A stretch of DNA of 64,000 nt from NCBI RefSeq assembly GCF_002865645.1, contig NW_020194684.1, positions 5,991,952 to 6,055,951 of the forward strand, in the 5' to 3' direction. The notes under the pieces were generated by a model that was not told where the DNA came from, ran no database searches, and was given only the letters and a program-made list of their open reading frames with translations. This stretch comes from Hyaloscypha bicolor E (lineage: Eukaryota; Ascomycota; Leotiomycetes; Helotiales; Hyaloscyphaceae). Position numbers and translations under genes: made by a program. Shown in pieces: positions 1-12,311 of the stretch (position 1 is its first letter; each line of letters starts with the position of its first letter).

Positions 1-4
1 GAGG

Positions 5-321
5 GTAGAGAGATTAGCTTATAAGGTATTTATTAGTAGGTAATAAGATAATAGAATAAATTAGTATATTATAAAACTATAGTATTAAATTTAGTATAGA
101 ACTAATCTCTGTCTCTCCTATAAGGTCCAGGGAAGCCCTCTCTAAATAGGAGGCCCCGATAGTATATATATAATTAGTAATTTATAAGCCTAATATATAT
201 AATATAAATAGTAGTTAGTTGGGATATTAAAGGGCTGCCGAACTCCCTGATTAATACTTGCGATATCCGAGGTTCGTTATATGCCCTTAAGTTACATATA
301 ACCCTGCATATATTATAATAG
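5..321. repeat. Left LTR-like direct repeat
   Basis: It aligns base for base with 4902-5220 over its length. Shared landmarks are the block around gagattagcttataag at the start, ggaagcc...ctaaataggag in the middle, and atatccgaggt near the end. The differences are mostly transitions. It is more GC-rich than the right copy, so it was hit less by RIP. Confidence 0.75.
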
Positions 322-619
322 TACTTTATCTCGAATAACTAAATATAATACCCTATTATTTACTATATTATAGTAATTAGTAGTATTTAAGAAGGTAATA
401 GTAGAAATTCAAAAGCTTTGAGCTAGATATTAAATTATAAATACTTTAAATACCCGAAATAGTTCTAGTATTACTAATATTTATAAATTATTTCTAAATT
501 TAAATATTCTCATTTAGTATAAAGGAAATACTAGTTAATCTAGTAGTTGAAATGAACTATATAAGCTAGTAGCTATTAATAGAGAGGACTATATACTAGC
601 TCTATTATATAGTAATATT

Positions 620-2350
620 ACTTTCTATTTGACTTCTATAAAGCCCTTTTATATAGGGAATATTAAGGTTATTACTAATAATTCCGAACCTGAACCTGTT
701 TCCGAACCTAATAATAAGGCTAAAGGAAATACGGGTATAATTCCTCTTACTATTCTACTAAAGTATAGCAGAGGATACCTTTATAAAATCCCGGATATTA
801 TAGTATTCTTATAGGATAATAAATTATATAAGAATTCCCGTTAAGTTAAAGTTACTGGCCTCCTGGAAAAGAATATATTTAAGGTTATTTCTAGATCTCA
901 GGTATTAAAAAAGGTATATATCTTTAATTCCCGGTTTATTAATAAGATTAAAAATAAGGGTATAGAAAAAGAGCTTAAGAAATCAAGACTAGTTATTTAA
1001 GCTTATAATAATAGTAAGAAATATATAGTATTAATATAATTACTTACTATCTAATATATTAGCCAGAGAATTATCCTTAGTATTATTACTATAATAATAA
1101 ATATTACGGAATTATATTTATATAATATCTTATAAGCTTATATCTAATTAATAACTTTACTTAATTATAATTTCTATATTAATCTATTCTATAAGCTTAC
1201 TAGAAAGCTAAATCTAAAGAACGATTCTGTTCTAAAGGTTATAAAACTACTATATAGTATACCGGAAGCTAGAAACTACTAGTTTAAAACTTATTATTTC
1301 TATTATATTAACGAGCTCTTTATAGAATAGTCGACTTATAACTCTTATCTATTCTATAGCAAGTAACCCTTCGGAATTATTAGTCTTTAAACTAATAATA
1401 TCCTATTTATTAGAACTAATAATTTTATAAAAACAGAGTAATTAAAGCTTTATAAAACTAAGTTCTTGGCTAAGAAGTATAAATTTCTTACTTTTAACTA
1501 TAATCTCAAATTTAATAGAGGTATTATCTATATAAATATTACTAGAATTACTTTTATATAGGAATACTAATATAAGAATCTCCGAACCATTTCTATAAAG
1601 AATACTACTATTATAAGTAATAGGAGTACTATTTATTAAAATCTCTCTATTAAGGACTAATATATTACCTAATATATAAGAGAAGTATATATTATATTAG
1701 TCTATTAACCAGAAGCTTTATATAACCTATTAATTACTATTTAAGCTATTAAATCCTCGGAAACTAATATAAAGGCATTTAATAAGTATATTTAATAGTA
1801 AATTGAGAATACTACTAGAGAACTAAGATTTATAAAGCTAGTAAAAGAGTTCTTATATTTAATTGTTTTTATAAATGCTTTATTTATAAATAATAGAGAT
1901 CTTTTCTCTCAAATCGAATATATTCTAGTTCTAGTAAATAGAACTAGATATACTAATATTATTTACTAGTTCTCTACTAAATACAAAAGAGTTACTAGAA
2001 GTATTCTAGCTTTGGAACTTTATAATATAACTTATGGTTTTAATATAGGTACTTTAGTTAAATCTATAATTAATAAAATACTAGAAATAGAACTACTACT
2101 AGTCGTCTATATAGATTCGAAGTCGTTATATAAATACCTCATTAAATTGGGTATTATTCGAGAGAAATACCTAATAATTAATATAATATATTTCTATTAG
2201 GTATATGAATAATAAGAAATTACAGAAGTTAAGTAAATTAAGGGAGAATTAAATCCTGCTAATTCCATAACGAAATCGAAGCTAATAAATACCCTTAAGT
2301 GCCTAATTAATATGAATACTATATAATTGAATATAGAGGAATAGGTCGAA
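620..2350 (+). pseudogene. Decayed Ty1/copia Pol (reverse transcriptase to RNase H)
   Basis: Read through its many TAG/TAA stops, the plus strand gives the order of a fungal copia polyprotein. There is an RT start near 840 (VTGLLEKNIFKV), then YSIPEARNYWFK near 1255, and QPFGIIGLQTNN near 1370. The RNase H core YIDSKSLYKYLIKLG lies near 2115, followed by REKYLIINII and NPANSITKSKL near 2255. The matching active family would read roughly D-S-K-S-L-Y and N-P-A-D-x-x-T-K at the last two sites. Most stops fit CAG or TGG codons changed by RIP. Gag, protease and integrase are not seen. The element cannot encode a working protein as it stands. Confidence 0.8.
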
Positions 2351-4901
2351 TATAGATAGGGCGGAAAATGGATATATAAAATGGGAGGATATTATAGAAG
2401 GGGAAGTTATATATAAAAAACTGCGGCCTTTAGTATATAACCAAAACCTTAGAAGTAATATAGATATATAGAGTATTTGGGAAATCTGGTACTAGGCCGG
2501 ATTAGGGAATTTATATGCGATTAGAGGAAGATACTATTTTTCGCGTTTTTAGAGAGTTTCTAGTATTAGTATAGCTATTCCTCTGGGAGTTATATATATA
2601 GTTACGGGATACGGGATATAGGTAATAGATAATAGGTAATAGGATATAATTATATAACCTCGTATCTTATTAGTAACTCGACTAGTAGACTAGACCCCTT
2701 TAGGCTTAGCAAATTTAGGAATCGCATATTAATACTATAATACTATAATCCCTACTTCTAAATAATAACTTTACTAATCTTATATAAATAATACTTTTAT
2801 ACCTATATAATAGTACTATATATTCCTGGTAAACTAATAGCTATAATAGCTATTCTATATTATTTTAGAAATAATAGTAGAATATTACTAGATTAGGTAA
2901 TTAATAATATTATTAATAGTCTATATTTTATTTATAAATTAATAACTAATTATTTGAAATTAATAGAATTAATAAATAAAATTAATAAAATCTTATTAAA
3001 AGATTAAATTTATTATTAAATATAAGTTATATTTTTTTAAAAATATTAAATTATACGTAGAAATACTAGTAAAATAAAGAGATTTCCAAGTTATATTATA
3101 ATATATATAAATTAAATAATTATTATTATTTATTATATAAAAGAAATAAATTAAATAAAATATAAAAAATAATTAATTACTATATAAGAAAATACTATTT
3201 CTAAGATATTACTTATATTATATTATAGTAATATAATACTATTTTTATAAAAGATTATAAATTCTTAATTATATTTAGTTAAAATAATAAAGCCCTAGCT
3301 TTAAGCCTAATTATTATTTAAAAAAAAATTATAATCTAATCTAGTATTATTAAGTTTAGTATATATCTCTAAAATATCTCTTTTAGATTATATTAATTTT
3401 ATTTAAATAAATATTTAAAATAATATATCTTTTTTATTATAGCTAAGATTATTAATATTTAATATTTAAGATTTGGTTTTTTATTTTTTTTATTTTTTAG
3501 AAAAGGCTTTTCTAAAATACTTCTTTATAATAATAATATAAATTTTAGTAAACCTATTTATTATATTTAAAGTATTTTAAATTTCTTGAAAAATGTTTTT
3601 CTAATTATAAATTTAATAAACTATATCTGAATTAGAACTAGTATTATAATAGAATCTAGAAAAAATTAAAAGATTATTTAAAAAGTTTTTATATAATCTT
3701 TAGAACTTATTTTTCTTTTTTTAATAGTTTTATAAATTAAAATTAATTAAATTAGAATTTATAGAATTAGAAATATTTTAATTAAATTTTCCTGTTTTTG
3801 CTTTTTTTTAATTTAGAATAAATAGTATATTCTGCTTTTTAAGCTTTTTTAAACTATTTAAAAATAGATATTATTTTATTTTCTAAGAAAATAAATATAA
3901 ATATCTAGTAAATCTTAAAGTTAAATAAAAATAATATTAAAAATCCGAACCTGATTTCTTTTAGAATATAAATTCTAATTAATTTTAAACTAATTATTTA
4001 AATATATAACTTAATAATTATTTCTCTATTTTTTTTATTAAAAATCTTAAAGTTTCTTAAAGTAATTTTACTAATAGATTTAAAATACTTAAAATATATT
4101 AGCTAAATAGACCTTAAATTACTTCTAATAAATCTTATATTTAAATAGGCTTTATTTTATTAAAGTTTCCTAAATATTATAAAATTTGTTTCTAAAAGCA
4201 CTTATAATAGAATTAATTCTAGTAAAATATCTATTATAAGTTTAAGATTAGATTCTAAAAACTGCCTTTTAAAAGAATAAAAGTTTTTTATTTCTTAAAA
4301 GACTTTTTATAATATAAATCAAGTATTCGAATCTTGAAAAGTTTCTTTTAGTTTAAATATATTTTTATAATATTATATAATAGCTTTTAATAAATAGTAG
4401 TAAAATTATTTTTAAAGCTTATTATATTAGAAAAGAAAATATATTTTAATCTTATCTTAGAAAGTTTTTTATTAGAATTATTAAGGAAAATAAAATAGAC
4501 TTATAAATAAAGTTTCTATAAAATATAATAAATCTCAAAATATTTTATAGAATATCTTTATATTATTCTAACTATAGAATATATTAATTAATTATATCTA
4601 TTAATTCCTGCTTTTATTAGAGGGCTTTAACTTTAGTATATAAGCCTTATTCTATAGCTTAAATAGAAGTAATTTAAGTATTAATTATAGTTTTTTTAAT
4701 TATTACTAGAATTATTTCTATTATTATTATTAGTTCTCGGAGGCTTCTAAAAGACTCTATTAAATATATTAGACAAGTCTTTACTATTATTTATATTAGA
4801 ATTAATTTAGTTAACTTTTTCTATAGAAATAGATTTAGTAAAAAGTTATATATTTTACAGATTTCGAGATATAATTACTTATTAAACTATTTCCTTTAAG
4901 A
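2351..4901. other. Very AT-rich sequence without recognisable content
   Basis: No frame longer than about 60 codons and no motif I can name. The first 350 bases (2351-2700) keep some GC and could be the 3' end or LTR of the copia remnant. The rest is close to pure A/T runs and probably heavily RIP-mutated repeat DNA. Confidence 0.6.
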
Positions 4902-5220
4902 GTAAAGAGATTAGCTTATAAGACATTTATTAATAGGTAATAAGGTAATAAAATAAATTAGTGAATTATAAAACTATAGTATTAAATTTAATATAGAACT
5001 AATCTTTATCTCTCTTATAAGATTTAGGGAAGCCTTTTCTAAATAGGAGACCCCGATAATATATATATATAATTAGTAATTTATAAGCCTAATATATATA
5101 ATATGAATAGTAGTTAGTTGAAATATTAAAGGGCTATTAATCTCTCTAATTAATACTCGTAATATCCGAGGTTTATTATATGCCCTTTAGTTACGTGCGA
5201 TCCTATATATATTATACTAG
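4902..5220. repeat. Right LTR-like direct repeat
   Basis: Second copy of the 5-321 repeat in the same orientation. It carries more transitions towards A/T than the left copy, consistent with stronger RIP. Confidence 0.75.
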
Positions 5221-5644
5221 AATAATAAATTATTTATAGTTCTATCTAATATCCGGATCTACTTTTTGCTTTAGTTAAAAATATAGTAAAGTTTATTATA
5301 GTAAATAGTATTTGCTATACTATTTACTGCTTTAGAAAGAACTATATATACCATAATCTCATATAATGAAATAGTTGAATTATAATTTCTGGAAGGAATA
5401 TTATATAGAACCAAGTTTCTATTTTCTGGGATAAGGTCTTTCTTAGTTGCCAGCTTTTTAAGTATATTTTCTATCCGGTTACAGGCCTTACTAAAGGCAC
5501 TCGGGCAGCCCAAAGGTTGAATGGTCTGTTATAATATAAGGCTTCCAGAAAGCGTACTCTCTCTACTGGTTTATTAATAACTGAAACCAGGTTTTTACGG
5601 TTTCCGGAGGAGATATTAATAAAGTGGTAGTATAGATTGCACTA
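5221..5644. other. Transition zone between AT-rich repeat and normal-GC DNA
   Basis: Base composition rises steadily towards 5,650. On the minus strand an 80-codon frame (5271-5513) and the frame reaching 5563 look protein-like and lie directly downstream of the 5645-6328 frame. This zone may therefore hold a RIP-damaged 3' part of that gene. No intact feature can be supported. Confidence 0.4.
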
Positions 5645-6328
5645 TTAATTGTTGGTAATGGATGCCGGATTAAAGTTCTTGCCACCCAAGAATACAATAT
5701 CACCCTTCTTATCCTTGCCGGTTTGGATATACGCAATACGGGTATCTGATTGCAATCGGCCTTCTCCTGTAGCAGTCTGCCTGTCAATCCGTATAGTATA
5801 CAGGAAGATGGAGCTATACCAACTGAATGCAGATCTCTCTCTCGTTGGGGTGGTGGTCTGCTCACAGTCAGCCAGGCTGTCTTCAAAATCCCCAAATGTA
5901 GAATGCAAGACGATATAATGAGTGAGTTTGAGGGACTTCCTGTTCTCAGCAGCCTGAATCAGCTCATCATTTGTAGTGACAGCATTGACAACGTTGTCCC
6001 TGTAGATCAGCCTCGTCCACTGCAATTGATCCTCATCCTCCACAATCTTGAACTCCCTTAGCTTTCCCTTCAATCTGCCCAAGGATATCGACTCCAAAAT
6101 AACGTCCACCTCCGTGCATTCTCCTGGCGATATCGTTGATCGCCACCGAGAGAGGTAACCCAGAAGCCTTTGGTAAAGGTATCCATGTTTGCTTTGTGAT
6201 ACATGCTGTACCAATGAAGCTCGGGTTTGCTCTGGCTTTGTCCGCATGAAGTGATACCGGGGTCTCGAACGGCCGATGCCGTCCCATTCTTCCAGAGTCT
6301 CCATTGCGGGGTTCTCTGAGCTGGGCAT
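5645..6328 (-). CDS. Hypothetical protein at the repeat boundary (doubtful gene)
   Basis: Single uninterrupted frame of 227 codons from an ATG at 6328 to TAA at 5645. I do not recognise the product. The second half has a natural amino-acid mix, with alternating charged and hydrophobic residues around LREFKIVEDEDQLQWTRLIY and a C-terminal part ending NFNPASITNN. The first third is Arg/Ser-rich and less convincing, and other frames on the same strand are also open there, so the true start or an intron may lie elsewhere. No signal peptide or membrane segment is evident. The stop falls where GC content begins to drop into the AT-rich repeat, so the end could be a RIP-created truncation. It may also be a chance frame. 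Confidence 0.35.
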   Translation of the reverse strand: MPSSENPAMETLEEWDGIGRSRPRYHFMRTKPEQTRASLVQHVSQSKHGYLYQRLLGYLSRWRSTISPGECTEVDVILESISLGRLKGKLREFKIVEDEDQLQWTRLIYRDNVVNAVTTNDELIQAAENRKSLKLTHYIVLHSTFGDFEDSLADCEQTTTPTRERSAFSWYSSIFLYTIRIDRQTATGEGRLQSDTRIAYIQTGKDKKGDIVFLGGKNFNPASITNN

Positions 6329-8688
6329 CGTGCGTCTGGTGGTTGATGGTGACTATGGATGACTGTCGGCCAGTTTGTGACAGTGAGTAGTCGGCCTTTG
6401 GACCTAGCCACTGTGGAGCGATGAAGAGACATTTCCGTTGGATGGGGACCACGCCCAGGACCGGAGACGAAGCAGCGAAGCTCGACGGAGATAGCATGAA
6501 AGAGAGAATGCAGAAGCATGGGATAATAGGCAACCGATCTTCAAAAAGCAAGAACATGACGAAAGTGAAAGTTGAAAGTCTCAATACCATATCTGTTGCT
6601 GATGGAATATTCAATTGCGTTTTGATCACGCTGGTGCTACAGATCGAAAGGGACTGCTTCCGCTTCAGCTTCGAGCACCTGGAGCTTCCAAAGCATTTTC
6701 GACGCTATAATATACTTGGCAAAAAATAATATCTGGGAAAGTTGGGGTTTGGGGAGGTCTTGTGTTATTGGGGTTTAGCTCCTCCCGCTTAGTTGTGTGC
6801 CAACTGGTTAGTACTCTGGTGCCCAGCCGAGCCAGAGCGACAATTTCGAAGCGGACAACCGGTTTTTGTTCGAGACCTTTTACAGCTTTATCGGAGGAGT
6901 GTCTTGCAACCTGCTCTAACGTGAGATAGCCCCTAAGGAGGCTTTTGAGGCTTGGGTTTGGGGCCGCTGTTAGCTGTGACTTCTGCAGTAAGCTTACGAG
7001 GACGCTTCACTTGTTTATGTGGAGCTGAGGAAGCATGTCGTCGAGAGCGTGGTCGTCTTGCATGAATATCGGCTCGCAGATGGCCGGGGAGGAGCAGGAA
7101 GGGCATGGTAGTGCCATGTAGAATTATGCGATGCTAATAGAACCAGAATTTCAAAGGGCCTGCAAGAACACCACGTGATAACGGTCACGTGTAACGCCCC
7201 TGAATTCCGCATCATTGCGAGAGACCTTGGAAGTAGCAGTACTACAACTTTAGAAGCGTAAGGAGCAGGCAAGCAAAATCTCAGAGACGAAAAAGTCACG
7301 ACAAATTCACACTGTCCTCCTACTCGCTGAAGTGGGAATGCCTGGATCTGGTTTGCGGGACTTTATAATCAACGGACTTGCAGCCACCTCTGACATAGCC
7401 AAGCTTCCTGAAGACCATGCAGGAGATGTGACTAACTCCGGCCTGTGGGCTGCGTGTATCTCTGTTTCTGCTTGACAGATTATTGACTTGCTTCAAATTT
7501 CTGTTGGCACTCGGCGGCATTTGAATTCGACTCATTGTGGATTTATGCCTCATACTTCGTATCCCGCCTTCGTATCTGAATAAAAGTCTAAAATATCAGC
7601 ATTGGACCCCCACGTGCATAAGCTACGGGTCGCTGCTGGCCCTCCCGGTTGCAGATTATATACTCGGTCGGATGCAGAACGAAAAGATGTGGCGGACCGT
7701 GTCAGTTGGCGCCTGAAGCAAAACTCATGGGTGATATGGCGTTCTGGATATGCACCGATTCAGAAGGACAGATCGACAACTTAGGCCGGGTGGCTTATCT
7801 CTCATAGCAACGGCTGGAGAACAAGGTGTGATTGATGATGTGATGATGAAAACAATAGCACGGTGGAGGCTTGCGGCTGAAGGAGCTTTCTTTGAACTTG
7901 TCTCGGTTTCTTAAATTAGAGTTGGCGGGTCCATGGACCCATTATTGTTCCGTCGACGGTCGACCCTCCGTACAACCCCCTATTGACACTCGCGCGCCGG
8001 GGGTCCTGATACGAGCAGAGGCAAAGAAGTCGTCCTGTCCTGTCCTGTCAAGAGTCGGCTCAACGCCGGAACCATCCGAGCCATCTAGATCTAGGGTTTG
8101 ACAGGATACAGAATGCAGAGAGTTAGAGACCAGCAAAGCCGGGTTTTCTCCCCCTCCAGATGCCCAATGGGATCCCAACAAATGGGCGGAGGATTGGGCG
8201 ACAGAGGGAGCGAGTGGCGAGCTGGAACCTTCAGGATCGGGTTTTGCAGTGCTGGGCGATCAGACGAAAACGCAGCGGGTTCAGGGATGCGCCAATAGCG
8301 CAGCACACCCGGTGCCATCCTGGAGCGGCGCCAGCCTCCTCGACTCTTCGAGACAATAATTTCAGGACACTAGCAAGACCAGAACACTGTCCCCACGCAT
8401 AAAACCTTCCTGCCTGCTGCTGCCGTCGTTCTCGCTGCTGTAATTGATTACTGCGGATCATCTGCTTACTGTGAGTATTCCTTCTTCTCTATGCCCAGGA
8501 TCCACCTACCGTTTGAAGGCTCTTGGCCCAGCTTCAGCTTCTTACCTGACGTCAGCGAGGCATTGTTTTGAGTCCCGGCTAATTTGAAGCTCTCCCACTC
8601 TTATAGACAGCTATCTGCTCTCCATCAACAAGCTCCCATCGACATTACACTGCACGTATAGTCAAAGAATCAACAGCGACACATCACA
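6329..8688. other. Intergenic region upstream of UGP1
   Basis: About 2.4 kb of normal-GC sequence with short scattered frames only. Two CACGTG-containing sites lie close together near 7170-7195. From about 8400 the sequence becomes pyrimidine-rich, as expected of promoter and 5' UTR for the gene starting at 8689. I see no RNA gene. Confidence 0.5.
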
Positions 8689-11168
8689 ATGGCCTCCTTC
8701 AAGAGCGCACTGCCTGCACACTTGAACCCGAAATCTGCCCTTGGCAATGGGGACCCCAATGCCGAGTTCGCGAGAAAGCACCATGGCAAAACCCAATCGC
8801 ACATGGTGAGTGCAGCCCAAAAGCTTCTACAAATGATCAAATGCATGGCAGGCTTTGGGGGAGAGTGAATAGACAACTGGCAGATGCTCGGCTTTAGCGA
8901 AGCTCGAGAAGTAGCTGCGGATAGGCATTTGTCTGGCAAAGTCTTTGAAGGTGAATGCTCGGACACGTCGTCGATGTCCCCGACTCGAAATGGAAGTCGC
9001 TCCCCCGAATTGCCAGCAAACCGATGAGTCGTCACCACCATGAACGAATCAGGACGAAGACGATGGTGTCTGTACCTTCCCGGGCTCTGCCTCCATGCAG
9101 TTCCTGTAGCACCTGGCAGGCACGAACAGCTCCATGTGCAGCACCCGCGGAATCCTCCCGGCTTCAAATATTATCCTGTAGAGCCGCGATATACCGGAGA
9201 GCCTCCCCCGGAGCGGGAAGCGGTATTACAATACATCGAGATACCAACCCCTTTATACCCTGACGTTCATCCTGCTCTGCAACGGCCGTCGCCGCCTTCG
9301 ACCCCGGAGCGAGAAGATCCATTAATACACTCCTTGTACACTGATGTCTACCCCCCGGTCTATCCTACGTTTCGAGGGTCTTTGATCAGATCGTTCACGC
9401 CAGAACCACCTGTGGAAACCTTCCCGAGATCTCGACTTCCTCTTCCTAAATCTCTCCCTAAGATACGCCGTCCTTTCCAGCGCCGTCCAATTCCTGATTA
9501 CACTCCTCCCAACATGCCTGCCATGCATTCAGAAGCTTCTACTCCTGGCACGACAACACCAAATTTTGCAGCTTTGGGAAAGCTAACAATTTATGATAAG
9601 GCTTTCGAGAACACATCCACATCTGTAGCTGCGAGCCAGATGCGAAATGCCCTCAACCAACTCGCTGATACTGTCAAAGACCCAGAAGAGAAGAAGGTAC
9701 GAACCCAATGTTATCGAAATCGAGGGATTGCAGCTGACAGCCTTTAGCTCTTTGAGACAGAGATGGACAACTTCTTTGCCCTGTTCCGAAGATACTTGAA
9801 TGACAAGGCGAAGGGAAACACACTGTAAGCACCTGCTTTGATACTTTTACAGGACCTTTTTGGCTGATGCGTAGCAGTGACTGGGAGCGCATTGCACCAC
9901 CCGCACCAAACCAGGTTGTTGACTACAACGAGCTCGCCAACTCCGAATCCGTCGGTTTCTTGAACAAGCTCGCTGTTCTTAAGCTCAACGGTGGTCTCGG
10001 TACTTCCATGGGCTGCGTTGGTCCCAAGTCCGTTATCGAAGTCCGTGACGGCATGTCCTTCCTCGATCTCTCAGTCCGACAAATCGAGTACCTCAACCGC
10101 ACATATGATGTCAATGTCCCGTTCATCCTCATGAACTCGTTCAACACTGATGACGATACCCAAAACATTATCAAGAAGTACGAGGGCCACAACATAGATA
10201 TTTTGACCTTCAATCAATCCCGATACCCAAGAATCCTGAAGGATTCTATGCTGCCAGCACCAAAGTCGTTCAACTCTCCCATCTCCGATTGGTACCCTCC
10301 CGGACACGGAGATGTTTTTGAGTCACTTTACAACTCTGGCATTCTCGACAAGCTCATTGAGCGAGGCGTTGAGATCCTTTTCCTTTCCAACGTTGATAAC
10401 TTGGGTGCTGTTGTTGATCTCCGAATCTTGCAACACATGGTTGAGACCGAGGCCGAGTATATCATGGAATTGACCGATAAGACCAAGGCCGATGTCAAGG
10501 GTGGCACCATCATTGACTACGAAGGATCTGTCCGCCTTCTCGAAATCGCTCAAGTGCCAAAGGAGCACGTCAACGAGTTCAAGTCGATCAAGAAGTTCAA
10601 GTACTTCAATACCAACAACATTTGGCTGAACTTGAAGGCTGTTAAGCGAATTGTTGAAAACAGCGAGCTCGAGATGGAGATCATCCCCAATAACAAGTCT
10701 ATTCCAGCCGACAAGAAGGGCGAGTCAGATATCTCCATCGTCCAACTCGAGACTGCTGTCGGAGCTGCCGTCCGTCACTTCCACAACGCACACGGTGTTA
10801 ACGTTCCCCGAAGACGCTTCTTACCTGTCAAGACCTGCTCTGATTTGATGCTGGTGAAGTCAGATTTGTACTCATTGAAGCACGGCCAACTCCAAATTGA
10901 CCCCAACCGCTTCGGCCCAGCTCCGCTCATCAAGCTCGGCAACGACTTCAAGAAGGTCTCGGACTTCCAAAAGCGCATCGGCAGCATCCCCAAGATCATC
11001 GAGCTTGATCATTTGACCATTACCGGAGCTGTCAACCTCGGCCGGGGCGTCACACTCAAAGGCACCGTCATTATCGTCGCCACAGAAGGCAGCACCATTG
11101 ATATTCCTCCAGGATCCATTCTGGAGAATGTCGTGGTCCAAGGTTCCTTGCGATTGTTGGAGCATTAA
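8689..11168 (+). CDS. UGP1: UTP-glucose-1-phosphate uridylyltransferase
   Basis: Makes UDP-glucose from UTP and glucose 1-phosphate in the cytosol, feeding cell-wall glucan, glycogen and trehalose synthesis. Proposed exons are 8689-8805, 9601-9696, 9748-9824 and 9878-11168, giving 526 residues, the usual length for the family. The diagnostic nucleotide-binding loop [16 protein letters not shown] is encoded near 9985, followed by NSFNTDDDT and the C-terminal left-handed beta-helix segment ([13 protein letters not shown]). Exons 1 to 2 join in phase 0, giving ...[14 protein letters not shown]. Intron 1 is unusually long (795 bp) and contains 191 codons open in frame with exon 2 (9028-9600), so an alternative N-terminus is possible. 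The last acceptor could also be three bases earlier (9875), adding one Ser. Confidence 0.93.
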
Positions 11169-11675
11169 AAATGGGATTGTAGGCTGGTTGGAGGGAGGAT
11201 ATGTTTGTTTGGGTTTGCATGAGACCTGGCACGGTTCTTGGTTCTTTAGCATTTCACATGCGCTGGGTTTTCAGCGGTAGGCAGTAGTACAGAACGAGAC
11301 CCTGAGAACTGCATTCGCGTGTATTAGTTTTTTTTAATGAACTGGTGGTTGATATACATTCGCTTCTGTGCAATGTACGTGATATCCGTGATCTGTGTCG
11401 GCGTTGAAGGGGCGAAGTCCGCTTACGTGATTGGCCTGTGGAGCTGCATGAGTTCCAGCTGGAGCTTGCTGCATCCACCTACACCTCGTCTTCATTGAAA
11501 AGAGAAAGTAAAAATCTGCAATTATATGAAACGATTCCTCAATTTCCCATTACTAGCTCCGCGAGACTATCCACAGCTTCATCGTCACACCCCAAGTCCT
11601 TGCACAACCCCAATCTACAACCCCGCAATTACACCAGCCTTGGCAACGAGACCGAAATCAGTTGACAACAAACGA
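11169..11675. other. Intergenic: UGP1 3' UTR and upstream region of next gene
   Basis: About 500 bp between two plus-strand genes. It shows no convincing coding sequence and no tRNA. The last 150 bp are C/A-rich, as usual for fungal 5' UTRs. Confidence 0.5.
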
Positions 11676-12311
11676 ATGGATCTCCAGTCCTTACGTTCAA
11701 ACGAAACATTCGATGATCTCCTACCAATATGCTGGCACATAAACGATTGCTGGCCTTGTCTGAGAGAGAAGAGTGCGCCTTGTAGTTGGTGTCCTAGTGT
11801 ATTCTCCCTCCCCTCTCCTCTCCTCTCCTTCCCTCACTCCCCCACCACAACTTCCTCCCTCCCCATAATTTTCCATCACTCTCTCTATATTGAGGGGATA
11901 CAAGCTGATGTTGAAGTCTAGTCGATGACATGTATCCCCAACCTCTCAACTCTCCAAATCCTTGCCCCGATCACAAACGCAGATATCTGCCCGCTGTGGT
12001 CTGAGCGCTGGGAGGTTAGGACGAGGGGCTTAGGCTGTCATGTGAGCACTATCACGCTGCTGACTTGTGTTGTGAGTGTGGTTTCTACCTTTCTTGTTAT
12101 GGGCTTGGTAGCGCTTGCCTTCAGAGTTGGGAAATGGGTCGGGGAGAAGTGGAAGGGGGAGGAGGGGTGGTGGAAGTTCTGGAGGTGGGAGGCTTGGAGA
12201 TGGCGGAGGTGGGGAGTTTGGAAATTTGAGTGGGCGAGGGGGTGGAGGGTTAGATTGGTGGATGTTAGAAGGGATGAGGAGAGGACACCGTTGTTGGTTG
12301 AGGAAGGCTGA
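11676..12311 (+). CDS. Small membrane protein with Trp/Arg-rich tail (unknown function)
   Basis: Two exons, 11676-11798 and 11922-12311, joined in phase 0 to give 170 residues. The N-terminal part is Cys- and Trp-containing (LLPICWHINDCWPCLREK), and a conserved-looking stretch ICPLWSERWEVRTRGLGC follows. One hydrophobic helix spans about residues 82-109, and a tail with 12 Trp in about 41 residues comes after it. The protein ends EERTPLLVEEG, where the acidic RTPLL motif resembles a dileucine sorting signal. I recognise the overall pattern as one seen in uncharacterised fungal proteins, but no function is known to me. The tail DNA is low-complexity G/A-rich, so its composition is partly DNA-driven. 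Confidence 0.75.

Larger units (their letters stand above)
1..5220. mobile_element. AT-rich, RIP-degraded retrotransposon region bounded by LTR-like direct repeats
   Basis: The stretch is dominated by A, T and TA dinucleotides, and almost no frame stays open. Two diverged direct copies of about 316 bp sit at 5-321 and 4902-5220, and most of their differences are C/T or G/A transitions. This is the pattern expected from repeat-induced point mutation acting on LTRs. Between them is a copia reverse transcriptase-RNase H remnant (about 620-2350) followed by 2.5 kb of unidentifiable AT-rich sequence. The RNase H region lies too far from the right repeat for a simple intact element, so nested or rearranged elements are likely. 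The left copy may continue beyond the window edge. Confidence 0.75.
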
